Origin: Negativicutes bacterium | Lineage (GTDB): Bacteria; Bacillota_C; Negativicutes; Sporomusales_B; JARLHX01 | Assembly: GCA_031292035.1 (NCBI GenBank) | Contig: JARLHX010000283.1 | Location: 52,387 to 116,386 of the forward strand | Length of the DNA: 64,000 nt | Direction of reading: 5' to 3' | In this document: positions 25,589 through 33,545 of the stretch, piece after piece | Position numbering within the stretch: position 1 is the stretch's first letter | How the letters are laid out: each line of letters begins with the position of its first letter | Notes under the pieces: generated by a model | Database searches by the model: none | Told to the model about the DNA's origin: nothing | What the model saw: the letters and a program-made list of their open reading frames with translations, nothing else | Program-made: the position numbers and the translations under genes

Positions 25589-25858
25589 TTAGCGGGGACG
25601 ACATCCCCCGCCCCCATAGCGTGGACGACAGTAGCCGCCTGACGACGGGTAACAGCCTTGGGTCGGGTAACACACCGGTTGGCTGGGATAGCACTGGGAC
25701 GGGACACAAGACGGTACACAAGACGGCGTACAGGATGGGATGCAAAACGGCGCACAAGACGGATTGCAATTTGGGGCGCAGACGGTTTCTTGCCGCTCGT
25801 CGTCATCCCAACTCATAAATTCAGGGGTTTCCCAAGCGCGCTTCATTTTCCGGGACAT
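25589..25858 (-). CDS. Cys/Pro-repeat small protein, possible spore-coat or modified peptide, 89 aa
   Basis: 89 aa, ATG with AGGAGGT at good spacing. Residues 1-26 are a polar leader-like part (MSRKMKRAWETPEFMSW, then DDDERQE). From residue 27 the chain is a run of short units of the form C-x-P-x-C or CxPS (CAPNC, NPSC, APFC, IPSC, TPSC, VPSC), then Tyr/Gly-rich CYP repeats and a Gly/Arg tail. No membrane segment. The DNA repeats in step with the codons. The neighbouring coat genes and a mother-cell-like promoter suggest a disulfide-linked spore-surface protein; the leader-core look also allows a ribosomally made modified peptide, but no modifying enzyme is nearby. Confidence 0.75.
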   Translation of the reverse strand: MSRKMKRAWETPEFMSWDDDERQETVCAPNCNPSCAPFCIPSCTPSCVPSCVPSQCYPSQPVCYPTQGCYPSSGGYCRPRYGGGGCRPR

Positions 25859-25902
25859 ACATCTACCTCCTTGCTTAAGTAGTGGAGCTCTCGCACCTAA
25901 TA

Positions 25903-25930
25903 CATAATATGCCGACGAAATGGAACAGTT
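25903..25930 (-). promoter_or_regulatory. Possible mother-cell (sigma-E/K type) promoter for the Cys-rich gene
   Basis: On the minus strand AC, 16 bases, then CATATTATG, close to the AC-N16/17-CATAnnnTA pattern known for sigma-K. It lies 45 bases before the start codon. The stretch 25931-26286 otherwise holds only a short GGCC-rich hairpin near 25984-26008 and no gene that I can support. Confidence 0.35.
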
Positions 25931-26286
25931 ACTGTCAATTCTTCGGGCTATCCGGCCAACAAAAAAATAGAATGACAGTCAAAGGCCCAGCACAAAGGCC
26001 GGGCCTGTTAGGAGGTAGATGCGAGGTCAGCTGCAACTTGCTGCCTCGCTATATATTATGTTGATTGCGCGCTAAGGTGACGCGGTCTGACAGGTAAATA
26101 AACGAAAACGACTGCTGCTATGGCTAGATATAACATCCGACTGCGGATTTGTATAGGCCGGGGTGGCCGCCGCACTTGCTATGGCGACGGCCTATTGGCG
26201 AAGGGAGGCTTGGCGATGTTAGGGCAGGTATTTTATTGCTGTATGGGAGGAATAATACCCTAGAATTCTGTGGCGAAGGGTGGTTG

Positions 26287-26490
26287 GTGCGTTTGGCACA
26301 GAAGGGGTTTGCCTGCCATGAACTGCGTGAGCTTCACAAATTGTTGACCGCTGAAATAGCGGTGGTGCAAAAAATGCAGGCGGCGGTGGGGCAGGTAGAA
26401 GACGCCGAGATCAAGTCCCTGATCGAGGCCTCGCTAGCGGTGAAATGCCGAAGAATCAGCCAGATGGAAGAGCTGCTGAGTAAACCGTAA
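26287..26490 (+). CDS. Small helical protein upstream of CotF-like gene, 67 aa
   Basis: GTG at 26287 is chosen because GAAGGG lies 6 bases upstream; the frame is open from 26149 but that part is not protein-like. The product is almost all helix (CHELRELHKLLTAEIAVVQK ... EIKSLIEASLAVKCRRISQM), like a short coiled coil. It precedes the CotF-type coat gene by 27 bases in the same direction. Probably a coat-associated protein by context; no family recognised. Confidence 0.6.
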   Translation: MRLAQKGFACHELRELHKLLTAEIAVVQKMQAAVGQVEDAEIKSLIEASLAVKCRRISQMEELLSKP

Positions 26491-26517
26491 TCGTGCGGAA
26501 AATAGGAGGTGTTCCCG

Positions 26518-26841
26518 GTGCCTGTACCCGAGTGGATGGCAGCAGACAGCGTTGTTCAGGACAAGACGATCGTCTTGGATATGTTGAAAGACTCGAAATA
26601 CTATATTATTGCTCTTACCCGAGTGGCTGTAGAGGCCAGTAGTCCGAGGCTGCGCCAGTTTGCCCACGAAGCGCTGGCCGAGGCGATGCAGGAACATTTT
26701 CGATTGGCAGACAGTCTGGCTGGTAGGGGCTGGTATCGTTCCGATCATGCCGGTCCAGAGCTTCAGGTCGAACTGGAACCGGACAGACAGGTCAGTCAAA
26801 TTAAAATTCCGACTGAGGACGCCGCTGTTGCCAGGCATTGA
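26518..26841 (+). CDS. CotF family spore coat protein
   Basis: 107 aa. GTG at 26518, with AGGAGG 8 bases upstream; the GTG at 26509 overlaps that site. The helical body (DKTIVLDMLKDSKYYIIALT, EASSPRLRQFAHEALAEAMQ) ending in GRGWYRSD matches the CotF fold, a ferritin-like helical protein of the spore coat whose end is typically a 'GWY' turn. An acidic tail follows. The call is the main sign in this window that the organism sporulates. Confidence 0.8.
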   Translation: MPVPEWMAADSVVQDKTIVLDMLKDSKYYIIALTRVAVEASSPRLRQFAHEALAEAMQEHFRLADSLAGRGWYRSDHAGPELQVELEPDRQVSQIKIPTEDAAVARH

Positions 26842-26899
26842 AGGTTTAAGGCAAGGCACCAGCCGAAGTCTGGATGGTGTCAATTATCTTAAGGAGAGG

Positions 26900-27790
26900 T
26901 TAAGCCTTTCCTTTTTTATGGACTGGGGGCCTAGACGACTGCGCGGAAGTGTTGCGGGAGCCCGCGGCAGCCACTTTTTCCTTGCGGCGGGTGGACCGCG
27001 GTGGCGAATTTTGGCCTGCGGCAGCCAGACTGGCTTCGAGGGCAGCCATGAGATCGATGACCTTGGACTGTGCTTTTTCGGCCGATGGCCGTACAGTTAG
27101 TTGCTCTGTCGCGGCTTTGTCTTCGATCAATGTCATGAGCTGCTGGTGGAAGGTGTTGCGATAGTTCTCCGGTTCATAGGTGATCGCCAGTGACTCAATC
27201 AGTTGGCGGGCCAGGTGGAGTTCCTTTTTGTCCGGTGCCGCCTCGGTGACATAGAGTGGGTCGATGCTGATCGGGTCAACCATTTCTTCCTGGAACACCA
27301 TGGTCGCAAGGCCCAGGCCATGGCGGACCGGCTGCAAAGCGGCGAGAAATTCTTTGCTGCGGAGGACCAGGCGGGCTATGCCGATCCGACCGGTATTTTC
27401 CATAGCTTGCCGCAGCAGGGCATAGGCTTTGGTCGCCCCTTTATCTGGCACCAGATAAAAGGATTGCTGGTAGTAGACAGGGTCAATTTGCTCCAGTTTG
27501 ACAAAATCCTCAATCTCGATGGTATGGGTTGCCTTGGGGTAGAGGGCGGCTAATTCTTCGTCGCTGACAACGACATAGCGATCAGGTGAGATTTGATATC
27601 CACGCCTAATCTCCTGCGGCACGACCTCCCGGCCGTCGCTGGCGCAAATTTTTTTATAGCGAATCCGGCAACCGTCGCTTTTGCGCAGCTGGTGCAGGCG
27701 GATCACCGTCTTGCGCACCCGGTTGTAAAGTTTGACAGGGATGTTGACTAGTCCGAAGGTGATGGTTCCAGTCCAGACCGGTTTTGGCAT
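26900..27790 (-). CDS. ku: Ku protein, non-homologous end joining
   Basis: 296 aa. Opens MPKPVWTGTITFGLVNIPVKLY, the signature start of bacterial Ku, with RGYQISPDRYVVVSDEEL and LHLARQLIESL downstream. A basic, Ser/Pro-rich tail (RRKEKVAAAGSR, KKGKA) is usual in longer Ku forms and may aid DNA or LigD binding. ATG at 27790 is preceded by GGGGGAGG; a longer frame runs into the ligase gene and is rejected. Homodimeric Ku binds DNA ends and recruits the ligase encoded 16 bases upstream in the same operon. End joining is especially useful in spores, which hold one genome copy. Confidence 0.95.
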   Translation of the reverse strand: MPKPVWTGTITFGLVNIPVKLYNRVRKTVIRLHQLRKSDGCRIRYKKICASDGREVVPQEIRRGYQISPDRYVVVSDEELAALYPKATHTIEIEDFVKLEQIDPVYYQQSFYLVPDKGATKAYALLRQAMENTGRIGIARLVLRSKEFLAALQPVRHGLGLATMVFQEEMVDPISIDPLYVTEAAPDKKELHLARQLIESLAITYEPENYRNTFHQQLMTLIEDKAATEQLTVRPSAEKAQSKVIDLMAALEASLAAAGQNSPPRSTRRKEKVAAAGSRNTSAQSSRPPVHKKGKA

Positions 27791-27806
27791 CAGATTGCCT
27801 CCCCCT

Positions 27807-28802
27807 TTATTCCCGGATGACAGAGGTTGCCTCTTTATCATGGCGCAGGCCTTTAAATGAAGGATGCCGGAGGGTGTGGTCCTGGGTCCATTCGGTAAAT
27901 TCAAACTCGCCGACCAGGTCGGGCTCGATAAACAGGGCGTTTTTATCAGGCGGTTGCTGGCTAAAGGGGCATTCGGTGCGCCTTCGGTCTTCGAAGGCAG
28001 CTTTGAGGCGGTGGAGCATGGCGTCGGAAAACCCTGTCCCGACTTTGCCGGCGAATAGCAGGCGCTGGGGATGATTGCGGGCGACCGCTTGTTCAGGGGT
28101 AACGTCATAGTAACCGGTTAAGATGGCGCCGATTTGGCCGCTGCGCCGGCCACGTCCGGGCACCCAGCCGGCGATGACAAGTTCCTGACGCTGCTGATTT
28201 TTTATTTTTATCCAGGCGCCACTGCGTCGCCCGGCCTCGTAGAGGCTAGTGAGGCGTTTGGCGACAACTCCCTCCAGGCCAAGATCCCTGCTTGCCGCCA
28301 CCATGTCAGGACCTTGACCGGCGCGGTACGGCGGGGTTTGCCACCAACTGCCGTTCAGAGCGAGGGCTTCTAACATCGCCCGCCGCTCGGTGTAAGGGAG
28401 AGATTGTAGCGAATGGCCCTCCAGGAAGAGGATGTCGAAAATCATATAGTGAACCGGAATGGTTGCGGTCATGGCGGCGATCGTCGTGGCTGACCGCAGC
28501 CCCATGCGGTGCTGGAGGGACGAGAAGGAAGGCTGTCCTGCCTGGTCTAAAGCAACAATCTCGCCATCTAGGATGACGCTATGTCGGCCGAGGGTTTTGC
28601 CCAACGCGGCCAGTTCGGGATACTGGGAGGTGATGTTCTTGAGATTGCGGCTGGCGAGGGAGATGCCGCCGGCTTCAATATAGGCAATTGCCCGCAGGCC
28701 ATCCCATTTTATTTCAAAACCGTAATTGCTATAGTCTTCGGGCAGTGGTCCCGCCTTGGCCAGCATGGGTTTCAGGTCATGCGGCAGGGATGCTGAGGCC
28801 AT
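27807..28802 (-). CDS. ligD: ATP-dependent DNA ligase, LigD ligase-domain only
   Basis: 331 aa. The nucleotidyl-transfer lysine is K32 in EIKWDGLRA; SRNLKNITSQYPEL, LDGEIVALD, MIFDILFLEGH, EGVVAKRL and GAWIKIKN are the other ligase motifs, and the C-terminal half is the OB fold. It is the stand-alone ligase part of LigD, without polymerase or phosphoesterase domains. ATG 28802 has AAGGG at 7 bases; a frame open to 28988 has no ribosome site. First gene of the ligD-ku pair. Confidence 0.93.
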   Translation of the reverse strand: MASASLPHDLKPMLAKAGPLPEDYSNYGFEIKWDGLRAIAYIEAGGISLASRNLKNITSQYPELAALGKTLGRHSVILDGEIVALDQAGQPSFSSLQHRMGLRSATTIAAMTATIPVHYMIFDILFLEGHSLQSLPYTERRAMLEALALNGSWWQTPPYRAGQGPDMVAASRDLGLEGVVAKRLTSLYEAGRRSGAWIKIKNQQRQELVIAGWVPGRGRRSGQIGAILTGYYDVTPEQAVARNHPQRLLFAGKVGTGFSDAMLHRLKAAFEDRRRTECPFSQQPPDKNALFIEPDLVGEFEFTEWTQDHTLRHPSFKGLRHDKEATSVIRE

Positions 28803-29029
28803 GATGAGCCCTTCCCTTCTGCTTTTTGCGGAGACGCGGTTTGCTGGAGGCCCCCGGATTTCATCAAGTATCTGTGATCGCCAAATCAGCCGGCTGCCCA
28901 GACTGTTTGTAGTTTTTGCCGCGGGAGCATCGCTATGCTTGGCAAAGGCTGGGAGGGCTGGCGCATCCTTCGTCGGCGAAGCGGACATAATAGGGAAGGC
29001 GAATTTTTAGGTCAGGAGGTACTAGATGA

Positions 29030-29992
29030 TTGAAGGTCTATCTAGGGATCGATGTCGGGTCGGTGAGCACCAATATCGCGGTGGTCGACACTAGTCAGCA
29101 GGTGATCGACGCCGTTTATCTCAGAACCAATGGTCGGCCGATCAACGCCATTCAGCAGGCGCTGGCAGAGGTCGTCCGTAAAAATAGCGCGCTAACTGTA
29201 GCTGGGGTGGGGACAACAGGCAGCGGGAGGTATCTGGCGGGGGTGGTGGTCGGGGCGGACACTGTCAAGAACGAGATCACGGCCCATGCAGTAGCGGCCA
29301 TGCATATGGTGCCTGATGTCCGGACGGTCTTCGAAATCGGCGGCCAGGATTCAAAGATTATCCTGATCCAGGATGGCGTTGTGGTCGACTTTGCCATGAA
29401 TACTGTCTGCGCGGCAGGTACCGGGTCCTTTCTCGACCAGCAGGCCGCCAGACTGAATATGCCGATCGAGGAATTTGGCCTCTGGGCTCTTAAGTCGCAG
29501 GCCCCGGTCAGAGTAGCCGGGCGGTGCGCTGTTTTTGCCGAATCGGATATGATCCATAAACAGCAGGCTGGCCATCAAATCCCCGATATACTGAATGGAC
29601 TTTGCCAGGCGTTGGCTAGCAACTATCTGAACAATGTCGCTAAAGGGAAAAAGGTCGTGAGTCCGGTGGTGTTTCAAGGCGGGGTGGCGGCTAACGCAGG
29701 AATGAAAAGGGCTTTTGAAGAGGCGCTGGGTAGCCCGGTTTTCGTTCCGCCCCAGTATGGCGTTATGGGAGCAATTGGCGCGGCACTATTGGCCCGTGAA
29801 ACGATCGAACCTGATGGCAAGACCCGGTTTCGCGGTTTCGATTTGGTGGACGGACGTTTCGAAGCAGTGGGATTTGCCTGCGACGGCTGCCCGAATAGCT
29901 GCGAGGTGGTGGAAATCGGACTGGAGCAAAGGATACTGGCGCGCTGGGGCGATCGCTGCGGCAAGTGGAGCGGCGGCTTGCCGGAAGGATAG
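29030..29992 (+). CDS. Activase of 2-hydroxyacyl-CoA dehydratase (HgdC/BcrA-type ATPase)
   Basis: 320 aa, ASKHA fold. ATP motifs GIDVGSVSTN, GTTGSGR and EIGGQDSK are visible. C127 (NTVCAAGTG) and C166 (AGRCAVFAESD) fall at the positions known to bind the [4Fe-4S] cluster bridging the HgdC dimer. A C-terminal CDGCPNSC extension may bind more metal. The start is TTG at 29030, with AGGAGG 10 bases upstream; an out-of-frame ATG at 29026 competes for it. The enzyme injects one electron into a dehydratase using ATP, but no dehydratase subunits are next to it, so its target lies elsewhere. Confidence 0.85.
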   Translation: MKVYLGIDVGSVSTNIAVVDTSQQVIDAVYLRTNGRPINAIQQALAEVVRKNSALTVAGVGTTGSGRYLAGVVVGADTVKNEITAHAVAAMHMVPDVRTVFEIGGQDSKIILIQDGVVVDFAMNTVCAAGTGSFLDQQAARLNMPIEEFGLWALKSQAPVRVAGRCAVFAESDMIHKQQAGHQIPDILNGLCQALASNYLNNVAKGKKVVSPVVFQGGVAANAGMKRAFEEALGSPVFVPPQYGVMGAIGAALLARETIEPDGKTRFRGFDLVDGRFEAVGFACDGCPNSCEVVEIGLEQRILARWGDRCGKWSGGLPEG

Positions 29993-30070
29993 CAACAACA
30001 GCTAGCTTGTCTGTCGGCATTCACTAGTCGGCGACGGGCTTGGTGTGCGAATTGTGTCGAAAAAATCTAA

Positions 30071-30099
30071 TTGCTTTCCAGGACCGATCAGAATATACT
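30071..30099 (+). promoter_or_regulatory. Sigma-A type promoter of the gntR-DASS operon
   Basis: TTGCTT, 17-base spacer, TATACT, about 140 bases before the regulator start codon. Confidence 0.65.
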
Positions 30100-30116
30100 G
30101 AATACGATTAACAAAC

Positions 30117-30136
30117 GAGGTATGACGTCATACCTC
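30117..30136. promoter_or_regulatory. 20-bp perfect palindrome, likely FadR-type operator
   Basis: GAGGTATGAC is followed by its exact reverse complement. The core TATGACGTCATA resembles sites of FadR-subfamily GntR regulators, which read GT..AC half sites. It starts 18 bases after the -10 box, where a bound repressor would block RNA polymerase, and the first gene is a FadR-type regulator. Confidence 0.7.
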
Positions 30137-30235
30137 TATGTTTTATAAACGGCTAAAACAAATTTGATCCAGGCAATCGATTGGGAAAAGCCGAGGAAGG
30201 GTCTGTGGCAGATGGAAGAAGGGGGGAGGGTGCAG

Positions 30236-30946
30236 ATGGCCGAGTTACGACCGATCAGCAAGGAGGCGCGGGTTTCGGAAAAGGTGTTTGCCCAACTGCG
30301 TGACGCCATTTTCGATGGTACATTCCAGCCTGGCGACAAGTTTCCGACCGAAATCGAACTTGGCGATATGTTTCAGGTCAGTCGGACTTCGGTGCGGGAG
30401 GCCACAAAATTGCTGGCTGGCCAGGGGCTGATTGTGATTAAGCCTGGGCTTGGAGCCTATGTCGCCGAAGCGCAAGGGAATGATTTCGCCGCTGATTTAC
30501 AGAAGCTGTTGTCCCGGGAAAAGGAAACTATTCTGGAGCTGTTTCAAATTCGTAAATTCCTGGATGTGGAAGCGGCTGCTGCCGCGGCGCAGAAGGCAAG
30601 CCCTGCTGATATTCTCGAAATCGAAGGGCTGCTGGACGAAGCTGAGAGACTGGTGCACAGTCCTGCTGACAACCGCCGCAAATTATTTAGTCTGAATACG
30701 AAATTTCACTTTCTTCTGGTCAAAGCGACCGGAAACCGGACGCTACTAAAAGTGATGACCAGCCTGATGGAGATGCTCAGGAACGAAAGCCAGCTCACGA
30801 CCCAGCTGCCTGGCCGCGATTTCGCCTCGGTAGCCGGTCACCGCGAAATCTTGGCGGCTGTCCGGGATAGAAACAGCGATAAAGCCAGAATGTGTATGCT
30901 GAAACATCTCGAATCGGTGGAGAATGTCGTCAAAAGCCTGCAATAA
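30236..30946 (+). CDS. GntR family regulator, FadR/FCD subfamily
   Basis: 236 aa. N-terminal winged helix (VSEKVFAQLRDAIFDGTFQPGDKFPTEIELGDMFQVSRTSVREA) and a C-terminal all-helical FCD domain with ELFQIRKFLDVEAAAAAA, NTKFHFLLVKATGN and a terminal HLESVENVV. ATG 30236 has GGGGGAGGG upstream. It is the first gene of a four-gene run (regulator, DASS carrier, M29/NicX-like, PdxA2), and probably represses this operon through the palindrome at 30117. FCD proteins sense small organic acids, which fits a dicarboxylate-type carrier. Confidence 0.9.
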   Translation: MAELRPISKEARVSEKVFAQLRDAIFDGTFQPGDKFPTEIELGDMFQVSRTSVREATKLLAGQGLIVIKPGLGAYVAEAQGNDFAADLQKLLSREKETILELFQIRKFLDVEAAAAAAQKASPADILEIEGLLDEAERLVHSPADNRRKLFSLNTKFHFLLVKATGNRTLLKVMTSLMEMLRNESQLTTQLPGRDFASVAGHREILAAVRDRNSDKARMCMLKHLESVENVVKSLQ

Positions 30947-30991
30947 GGATACCCCTGCAAAGAATATCAAATAGTAAGAGGGGGAGAAAAA

Positions 30992-32449
30992 ATGGGAAGT
31001 GGTTTCGAGACCTGGGGCAAAAAATACGGCCTTGCGCTGGCCGTCGCTGCCGGTGCGGCAATCTGGTTTTATCCCATGGCCGCGATTACGGTCACCCAGC
31101 ACAAGCTGTTGGCCATTTTCGGCGGGGCGATTGTCGCATGGATTACCATTGGTGTCAATTTCGCGGTAAGTTGTCTGATGATCTGCACTCTTTTGTATTT
31201 TTGGGTAGGCAATCCCACAGGTCAGTTGAAAGGCGGCCTGCTGGTCCGTGATGCCGAATTCGCCCTGCGCGGTTATTCCAGTCCGACCTTGTGGCTGCTG
31301 TTGACCGGTTTCATTATTTGCATCGCCATGACGCAGACCGGGGTTGCAAAAAGGCTATCGCTTCATATCATCAAGCGGATCGGTATGACTCCGTTCGGCG
31401 CCATTTTGGCGGCGTCGATAACCAACTATCTTATCGCGCCTGTCACCCCGTCCAACACGGCCCGGGCGGCGGCCATGGTGCCGATTGTCGAGGGCATCGC
31501 CCAAGCCTATGGGGTCAAGCGGGGCGAAAGCAATTTTGGCAGGGCGCTGGCGATTTCGGCGGCCTTTGCCAGCAATATCACTGGCTCGGCTTTCCTGACC
31601 GGGACCATTGCCAACGCTATCGCTATCAGCGTGATCATCGGCGCCGCCGGCTCCTCGGTTTATACCAGCTGGAGCTATTGGGCCCTGGCCGCGGCGCCAA
31701 CCAACCTGCTGCTTTTGATTTTTAGTGTGTGGTTTTTGCTGAAGATGTTTCCGCCGGAGATGAAAAGGATAGAAGGCGGCATCAGTTATATCGAAGACGA
31801 ACTCAAGGCCATGGGACCGATATCCTTTACCGAGAAGAAGGCCATGCTCTACTTTTTCATTGCTGTGGCCCTTTGGTCCACCGATCAGCTTCATGGCTTT
31901 AACCCGACGATGGTGGCCCTCTTGGTTTCGGTACTGATTTATATGCCCTATTTGGGGGTGATGGACTGGCGAAAAACGCAGAATCTGCTGCCGTGGGAAC
32001 TTTTTGTCTATGTGGGTGGGGTGGTGACCCTGGGCAACGCCCTGTCCCAGTCCAAAGCGGTGGAAGTGGTCATCAAAAGCGCGTTTGCATCAGCCGGTCT
32101 TTCCGGAGCGCCGGAGACGACGGTGATGATCATCCTGATGGGTTTTACCATCTTCAGCCATTTCTGGTGGTCGACCACCACCTCGATGTCCGGGGTCATG
32201 ATGCCCATCTATGTGGGGATTGCCATGTCGATGGGGTACGATATCGCGAAGTTTTGTCTGCCGCTGGCGATGATGCTGCCATACGCGATGTTTATGCCCT
32301 ATAATACGGTGGGCAATGTCGTCTTTTTCGGCACAGGTTATTTCAGCGTCATGGACATGCTCAAATCGGGGGTGATTTTCGCTATCATCGCCTATGGGGT
32401 GTGGATTATCACCGCTCTGACCTGGTGGCGGGTCATCGGACTGGTCTGA
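30992..32449 (+). CDS. DASS/SLC13 family anion transporter (CitT-like)
   Basis: 485 aa, about 11-13 membrane helices. The first Ser-Asn-Thr motif is seen in TPSNTARAA and the second, less conserved, in FWWSTTTSMSG; these bind sodium and carboxylates in the family. FAVSCLM and the C-terminal MFMPYNTVGN are also typical. Uptake or exchange of a di- or tricarboxylate or sugar acid is expected. It follows the GntR gene by 45 bases and precedes the M29/NicX-like gene. Confidence 0.87.
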   Translation: MGSGFETWGKKYGLALAVAAGAAIWFYPMAAITVTQHKLLAIFGGAIVAWITIGVNFAVSCLMICTLLYFWVGNPTGQLKGGLLVRDAEFALRGYSSPTLWLLLTGFIICIAMTQTGVAKRLSLHIIKRIGMTPFGAILAASITNYLIAPVTPSNTARAAAMVPIVEGIAQAYGVKRGESNFGRALAISAAFASNITGSAFLTGTIANAIAISVIIGAAGSSVYTSWSYWALAAAPTNLLLLIFSVWFLLKMFPPEMKRIEGGISYIEDELKAMGPISFTEKKAMLYFFIAVALWSTDQLHGFNPTMVALLVSVLIYMPYLGVMDWRKTQNLLPWELFVYVGGVVTLGNALSQSKAVEVVIKSAFASAGLSGAPETTVMIILMGFTIFSHFWWSTTTSMSGVMMPIYVGIAMSMGYDIAKFCLPLAMMLPYAMFMPYNTVGNVVFFGTGYFSVMDMLKSGVIFAIIAYGVWIITALTWWRVIGLV

Positions 32450-32511
32450 TCCTCTTGTCTGCGATTTTTCGCGGCAGGATGTTATAGAAATATAAAAATT
32501 GGAGGTAATGG

Positions 32512-33489
32512 ATGATGAAAGAAGTTTTGATGATGAAAGGTGCGCGCACTGTCGTTGACCTGTGCGCCAATGCCAAAAAAGGGGAAAAGGTGCTTGTCAT
32601 AACCGATCCGGAACGCGCCAGCATCGCAAAAGTACTAATGGCCGCTCTTTACGAGCGTTCGATTGAAGCAGTCATGTGTGTTATGCCCGCCAACGAATTG
32701 GACGGACAGGAGCCGCCCAAAATCGTTGCCGCCGCTTTGCTGGAAGCTGATGTGGTCATAATGCCTGTAAGTCGCTCTATTTCTCACTCGACGGCGGTGA
32801 AGTCGGCTTTGAAAAATGGCGCCCGGATCGTCGCCCTGTCGGCATTTGTGGAAGAACAGATGTATACAGGAGGGATTCTGGCCGATTTTGTCAAAGAGAA
32901 AGAAGTCTGCGACCGTTTTAGTGACTACTTTGATAAAGGCAGCATTGTAAAAATCACCACTCCGGCCGGCACAAACTATACCGCCAGCATCGCCAACCGG
33001 CCGGGAAATTCGCATTCTGGTATTGTAACCAAACCTGGGGCGTATACCGCTGTTCCGAATATTGAAGCCAATGTCTCGCCGGTGGAAGGAACTTCGGAAG
33101 GTGTTCTCGTAATCGACGGCAGTGTTCCTAATTTCGGCATCGGCGTCGTCGAGACCCCGGTCGTTTATAAAATCAAGGATGGCGTGATTTATGAAATAAG
33201 CGGCGGCAAAGAGGCGGCCCGCATAAACTATCTGTCAAAATCGGTCAATGATCCGGCGGCCTACAACATTGCCCAGATCGCCATCGGCCTAAATCCCGAG
33301 TGCAAGCAGGTCAACGGCCAGATGCTCAACGATCATGGCGCGTACGGCCGGATGCATATCGGCATTGGCACAAGCTCCTCTTTGGGTGGGAACGTCAAGG
33401 CACCGCTGCACTACGATGTGGTGATGGAAAACGCGACATTGACCATTGACGGCAAGGTTGTCCTGGAAAACGGCGTGATCAAGGGCTGA
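32512..33489 (+). CDS. M29 aminopeptidase / NicX-like protein
   Basis: 325 aa. It belongs to the superfamily of M29 leucyl aminopeptidase (AmpS/AmpT) and 2,5-dihydroxypyridine dioxygenase NicX, judged by the start (CANAKKGEKVLVITD), the central FGIGVVETPVVYKIKDG and the C-terminal HIGIGTSSSLGG and HYDVVMENATLTIDG. Many members bind divalent metals there. It is shorter than the 400-residue peptidases, as NicX-type proteins are. ATG 32512 with GGAGG 6 bases upstream. In an operon with a carboxylate carrier and PdxA2 it is more likely a catabolic hydrolase or ring-cleaving enzyme than a peptidase; this is inference. Confidence 0.75.
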   Translation: MMKEVLMMKGARTVVDLCANAKKGEKVLVITDPERASIAKVLMAALYERSIEAVMCVMPANELDGQEPPKIVAAALLEADVVIMPVSRSISHSTAVKSALKNGARIVALSAFVEEQMYTGGILADFVKEKEVCDRFSDYFDKGSIVKITTPAGTNYTASIANRPGNSHSGIVTKPGAYTAVPNIEANVSPVEGTSEGVLVIDGSVPNFGIGVVETPVVYKIKDGVIYEISGGKEAARINYLSKSVNDPAAYNIAQIAIGLNPECKQVNGQMLNDHGAYGRMHIGIGTSSSLGGNVKAPLHYDVVMENATLTIDGKVVLENGVIKG

Positions 33490-33545
33490 TAAAAAAAAAC
33501 GGAGTGACTGTCTTGGGACGGGCGAGGCATTTGGGGAGGATATAG

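Noticed and set aside
25690..25790. Short repeated DNA units resembling a small CRISPR or satellite
   Set aside because: The period follows the codons of the Cys/Pro-repeat gene; there are no spacer-repeat units and no cas genes.
25882..26064. 60-codon frame upstream of the coat genes
   Set aside because: No ribosome site, and it contains the divergent promoter region and a GGCC-rich hairpin.
26019..26075. 18-codon frame with GGAGG just before its ATG, between Cys-rich and coat genes
   Set aside because: Good ribosome site, but too short and without supporting terminator or promoter; may be chance.
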